This document shows positions 59,807 through 64,000 of a DNA stretch of 64,000 nucleotides, one piece after another (positions within the stretch are counted from its first letter, which is position 1; each line of letters opens with the position of its first letter). The stretch spans positions 1 to 64,000 of the forward strand of contig VTPC01001013.1 in the NCBI GenBank assembly GCA_011009095.1, given 5' to 3'. Both the position numbers and the translations under genes were made by a program. The notes under the pieces were generated by a model. It did not search any database, was not told the origin of the DNA, and worked only from the letters and a program-made list of their open reading frames with translations. This DNA is from Ignelater luminosus. Its lineage: Eukaryota; Arthropoda; Insecta; Coleoptera; Elateridae.

Positions 59807-60689
59807 TGGACTGCATTGTTGGCTAATTATAATATTAAATGTAGACAAAAACGTTCAAAAGGTAACCTCAGGCAATAAATCTTTACGAAAAGGATTATCA
59901 AGTGCTTTTAAAACATTGAGTAACACTCGCCTTACTTGTGGAAAAACAGGGCCAGGGTCTTTTTTCCTGATAGGTCTGGTAAATAAGCCAGAGCCTAGAC
60001 CCGATAATAAATCTATACACAAAAAGATTTATGGATTCAAAATATCTTACAGCTCCCGCACAACGCTGAGCAATCTAGTTGGCACTTGTCACTTTTTAAT
60101 TTACCAAAATAATTTTTCTCGAAACAGTAGAGAGAATACCCAAAGTATAGGTTGTGACCAAACAACTTCATTGTGACAAAATAGTGCACAAACACATAGA
60201 AAATACTAGTTTGTCATAGTGAACGGTTTCCAAAAAGTTTTGACTGTCATGAACATTATTTTGAAATTCAAAAAACAATTGGGCACTTAGAAAGCGTCGG
60301 AATATAAGCAAGCACTTCTCAAAGTTTTTAGTTGTCATAAAGACACATACAAGATACAATCATAATATGTGGTTAGATATGCTAAAAACATACAGTTCAC
60401 TAAATTTTAGGTTAAAATGATCAAAATGTTGATATTATTACTATCAACTTAATTTTATAGCCGGCAAAGATCTTTCTAGCAGATTTCCGATATAGAATTT
60501 TTTACCGCAAAGGACCCGACGGTGATTCAGATAGAAGAAAGGTAGAAGCAAGTCGCAAAATTTCCAGAAAAAACACTTTGACTGGCAAGAGATCTGTACG
60601 AGGACTCTTTTATCACGAAAGCCACGATAAATCAAATTCTTTTACAAAAAGTATCTGAAAGTACGAATTAAACAGTTTGTAAAATTTCC
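59807..60689. other. AT-rich intronic DNA, nothing recognised
   Basis: The plus frame 59802-60176 (124 codons) has no recognisable domain. The part after 60440 may be the badly decayed 5' half of the Tc1-like remnant that follows. Confidence 0.35.
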
Positions 60690-60990
60690 AAAAGATCGGT
60701 TTTGCTTTGACCAGATTTGACCTCAGCTCGTTACACCAAAATGCGGTTAAATAGATGAATGATAGCAACTTAGATTTTTTGCTGATATGTATATTTGCGT
60801 ATTTGGTTCTTGAATGGCTAAACCTAATACTCAAATAAGCAGATTTTGTTCCGAAGGAGATCAGACCGTTCCAACTACCCTGAGCTAAAACCAATAGAGG
60901 AATATTGGGCAATCGTAAGCGGAGATTTTAAAAGACACATCAAAAAATCTTGTTAACAAATTAAATTTGTCTAAAAGATATAAAGTAACG
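60690..60990 (+). mobile_element. Tc1/mariner-type transposase remnant
   Basis: Plus-strand pieces in different frames read PDLTSARYTKMRLN and, further on, ELKPIEEYWAIVSGDFKRHI. These match the second catalytic segment (PDLAS-x-HY) and the third (CPELRPIE-x-YW) of a Tc1/mariner subgroup different from the two other elements. Several stops; dead. Confidence 0.6.
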
Positions 60991-61059
60991 TCATTGAAAT
61001 GATTTGATGATACAATCTTCGTACGCTGTCACAAAAGATTTGCTTGAATTTCCTGAAGT

Positions 61060-63110
61060 AAAACTCAAAATAGATCTGGTTGTTGTTTCCTCATCTAACG
61101 TTGATTATGACGTGATCATAGAAAAAATTGTTTACGATCACAATGTAATTTTAACAAAAAAAATTAAACTGAATATAGACTCCTGTCTTTCAATCCGATA
61201 GATGCTACTGTATCATTTGAGATGAATACCGATTTGACTTTGGTAGCTAAATACGAGTTATTAACACTTCTTTCAGATTTCACAAACATGATTTGTACTC
61301 CCAGTGCTAGTATGCGCACAGTGACAACAGGAGAACTAACAATTTGTCTTCCTGAAAATAAAATTATTTATTATCATCCTTAGGGTATGTCCCTATCCGA
61401 ATGAGGCAAAGTCGGGTATATTATTAATGAACTTTTGGAAAATAAAATCATCCTAACTATTTTGGTACAAAAGAACGACGAAACTGATCGTTTGTGAGTA
61501 AATTATCGATTACTCAGCAAAATTATTATGAAGGACAAACACTTCTTACCCCGAATTGATGATCAGTTAGATCGTCTGCAGAAAGGAAGCTTTTTTACTT
61601 CTATTAAATACCAATTGCAGCCAACAGCATTTGTTACTGCAGTACAAGTATTTAAAAATACCGTTTAGTCTTGCCCTTGCTTATGTATTTCCAAAGGCTA
61701 TAAATACAGCATTGGGCATTTTGAAAACTTATGCGGCGTTGGTTTATTTGGACGACGTTTTTAATACCGTCAAGCACGATATCAGAAGGAATGGAGTAAT
61801 TAAGCACAGTTTTACAGGCCTTAGACACAGTTAGATCTTTGCTTAATTTAGCCAGATGCCAATTTTCAATGAATAGAGTAATTTACTTGTATGGGCAATT
61901 TTGGTCGATGTTGCCGAAAAATGCAGGTTTCTCTACCAAAGATTGGTTTTGTTTATAATTGATCATGAACTAGAAGCTCAGCTTCACACTGACGCCAATT
62001 CAATCGGTTTTGGAGCAATTTCAATGCAAGAAACAATGCAAATTTCAGTCGAAAAACTATCTCCAAAGAAAATACTTTTTACTCTTTCGAACCCGAAACT
62101 TTGGCAGTAGTAAAGGTTTTTAAAACATTTTGGAGTTTACCTTTTAGGGTTGCGATTCGCATTAATAACGGATTGCAGTTCATTAAAACATAAAAAGGAC
62201 TTGAAGCCGCGAACGCTTTGATTTTGACTTTAACATTGTGACATAATGACTTTCTAAGTCGCACTCAAACTTCTTTTTGTTTCCGAAAACAATCGCTACC
62301 GTCTGATATAAATTTTTCATGACGGCCAAAGTTGTGTAGGCTGGAAGAAAACGTTAGCTTCGCTAAAAATTTACTTTTGGTTTTCATATATGATCAAGTA
62401 AGGATTCCTAAAATACATTGCAAAACCAAAAGAATTTTTTCATACAGTACACCTCTACCAAAAAGTTCTGACAGATACCAATACTGTTATCTTTATCGAT
62501 GCGTTCCTCCAGATTTTATCTCTTATATCCATGGCCAAGTGTGACAATTGAAAAAACAGGGAAAATTTCTCAAACTTTATTGTGTTTGGAATTTTGAGTA
62601 AGATCGTTCATGATGCTAACACAAATTTTACTGCTAAGATCTTCAAGACTTAGTAGAACAGCTGGATATCGAAATACATGTTACACACCTGTTAGCAGTT
62701 TGTTAAGTGTTGAGTCAAGAAGATCGACAGATTGGTCGAACAAATCAACTAGTATTAAATACTACTTTGCAAAAGCAACCGTATGTATTTGGCCAAGAGA
62801 GTCAAACACCTAAAATTCTAGATCTGCCTGTTAAACCTGACAGCCGTACGAAAATCATTGCCATCTATACGACAAAGAAAGCATTTTTGATATCAAACGT
62901 AAAGACAACTAAAGCTATAAAGTTGGCCTAGAAAATTTAGCTGTGAAATCGATGGACCCTATCGTATAAAATCACAAGCTGCAGGTGATCGCTACTTACT
63001 ACAAAAAATTCTGAAGTGTTTAAAAGATCAGTTGAGATTTTGGGCTACTGATTGGACTCTTGAAGATTTCATTCAGTTGCTGGAGTTTGACACAAGCAAA
63101 TTGTACTTGC
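61060..63110 (+). mobile_element. Second degraded Ty3/Gypsy element, opposite orientation
   Basis: Plus-strand pieces run in order. A segment just before reverse transcriptase lies at about 61390-61480 (MSLSE, then a stop). Reverse transcriptase is at 61495-61790 (NYRLLSKIIMKDK, PRIDDQLDRLQKGSFFTSI, YLDDVF) and RNase H at about 61960-62215 (LEAQLHTDANSIGFGAI, LAVVK, YLLGLRFALITDC). An integrase core piece sits at about 62600-62700 (KIVHDANTNFTAKIFKT). Many stops and frameshifts interrupt it. No LTRs were recognised. It is less complete than the copy at 50900-53195 and diverged from it. Confidence 0.8.
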
Positions 63111-63492
63111 CGTTTATAATTTTCCTTTAATTTTCTATACTATACTATAAGATATTATAAAAAAACTATTAGCGTAAATTCAGATATAACATTTTAATTT
63201 TATTTTAAAGTTCTCTTTTATACTTATCGTTGCTTCCCTACGTTTTGAATTTGGTACAGTTAACAGATTATAAGAGCTATAATCTATGAATTATGCCGAG
63301 AAATACCTTCCTAACTAGAAACATATTATAGAACACTTTCTTTATTTCCTTACACTCTTGCCCACAAGAGGCCACCAACAAAGCTAGACGGGTGAACACC
63401 TTTTTGAAGTTATAAAAGATTGTTGCAATCATTTTGAAAATTTTTTGCATTAGAAAACAAGGAAACCGGGTACATTTTAGAATAGACATATA
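63111..63492. other. Spacer, nothing recognised
   Basis: AT-rich; the minus frame 63277-63489 is unsupported. Confidence 0.4.
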
Positions 63493-63790
63493 CAGGGTGT
63501 CCCAATTAAGTCAAAATCTTTCATAACTCTGTCATCTATCAAACTAAAGCAAAAATTCAAAAACAACTGCTCTTGGTGTTAGTTAATTTTATTTTTTCTA
63601 TGCAGATGTGTACGCGTAATATCGGGTGTCTATAGAATAGATTTTTTTTCGATTTTTCACATTTAATTATTATCACAGTAGAGTGCGGGTAGAATCCTTT
63701 TGAGGATTGTTTAACTCAAATGTTTGAAATCAGTCTGACAATTAAACAAAAAAAGCTAGAGGGATGTGTAGAAGAAACGTGGACACACTG
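63493..63790. mobile_element. Possible MITE with CAG(G/T)GTGTCC ends
   Basis: The left end CAGGGTGTCCCAATTAAGTC follows TATA. The right end, reversed, reads CAGTGTGTCCACGTT after a TA. The ends match at about 11 of 15 positions; there is no ORF. The family of ends resembles the single motif at 24060. The rest to 64000 is AT-rich without features. Confidence 0.35.
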
Positions 63791-64000
63791 TATGTATAAA
63801 CGCTTTCAGTAAATTAAAAATAAAAATATAATAACTATAGATATTAAAATAATAAAATATTTATATAATAACAGCCTTAAATATTTCTTTCACACTCCTA
63901 TAAACAGGTTTTTAAATATTTATTTAATATGATATAGTAAATATAAGGGAATTTATTTTTTTTTACTAAAAAAGGAATTTAAATGTCTTATAACATCAAT

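Noticed and set aside
59802-60176. 124-codon plus-strand ORF next to the copy 5 relic
   Set aside because: No similarity to the FKIPRVRLY family or other proteins that I can recognise; probably chance.
1-64000. CRISPR arrays, bacterial operons, rRNA or tRNA genes
   Set aside because: No regularly spaced direct repeats and no recognisable rRNA or tRNA sequence were seen; the gene structure is eukaryotic. A dedicated tRNA scan was not possible.

Overview
The window is AT-rich, intron-containing animal DNA that is almost certainly from an insect. Exons have GT-AG borders, there are TATA plus arthropod-type initiator promoters, and it holds mariner-type transposons, RTE-like LINE tails and Ty3/Gypsy remnants. 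A transposon-laden beetle genome would fit, but the species cannot be fixed from sequence alone. Host genes are sparse and most of the recognisable coding sequence is mobile.

Layout: 0.4-0.9 kb holds minus-strand coding exons of an unrecognised gene. Two GC-rich islands at 2.8-3.1 and 4.1-4.5 kb look like promoters. At 6.8-9.2 kb there is a LINE fragment, an intact DD41D Tc1/mariner-superfamily transposon with perfect 31-bp inverted repeats, and an RTE-type LINE tail. At 12.8-20.4 kb lies a 7.6-kb DNA transposon with 34-bp terminal inverted repeats between TATA sequences. It carries an eight-exon, stop-free 947-codon gene fusing a Mutator-like (PF20700-type) transposase to a YqaJ/lambda-exonuclease domain. 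At 20.7-21.8 kb a mariner lacks its 5' end. At 23.1-23.9 kb is a large foldback element with the same terminal bases and the same TATA flanks as the 7.6-kb element. At 24-27 kb are several transposon remnants.

At 29.3 kb is a small five-finger C2H2 gene. From 30.9 to 33.9 kb runs a tandem pair of small two-exon genes of a family I do not recognise: one membrane segment, then a basic cytosolic-type tail with the motif FKIPRVRLY. They have E2F-like sites, TATA boxes and a strongly conserved block of about 50 bp downstream of the stop. Three broken relatives lie at 22.6-23.0, 33.5-33.9 and 59.5-59.8 kb. From 38.4 to 49.2 kb a minus-strand gene encodes a Pro/Gln-rich, probably secreted protein. 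At 50.9-53.2 kb and 61-63 kb are degraded Ty3/Gypsy elements. From 56.8 to 59.3 kb are the last five exons of IFT74, an intraflagellar-transport coiled-coil protein.

The two most interesting items are the complete transposase-exonuclease transposon together with its possible foldback satellite, and the FKIPRVRLY membrane-protein family with its conserved 3' block.
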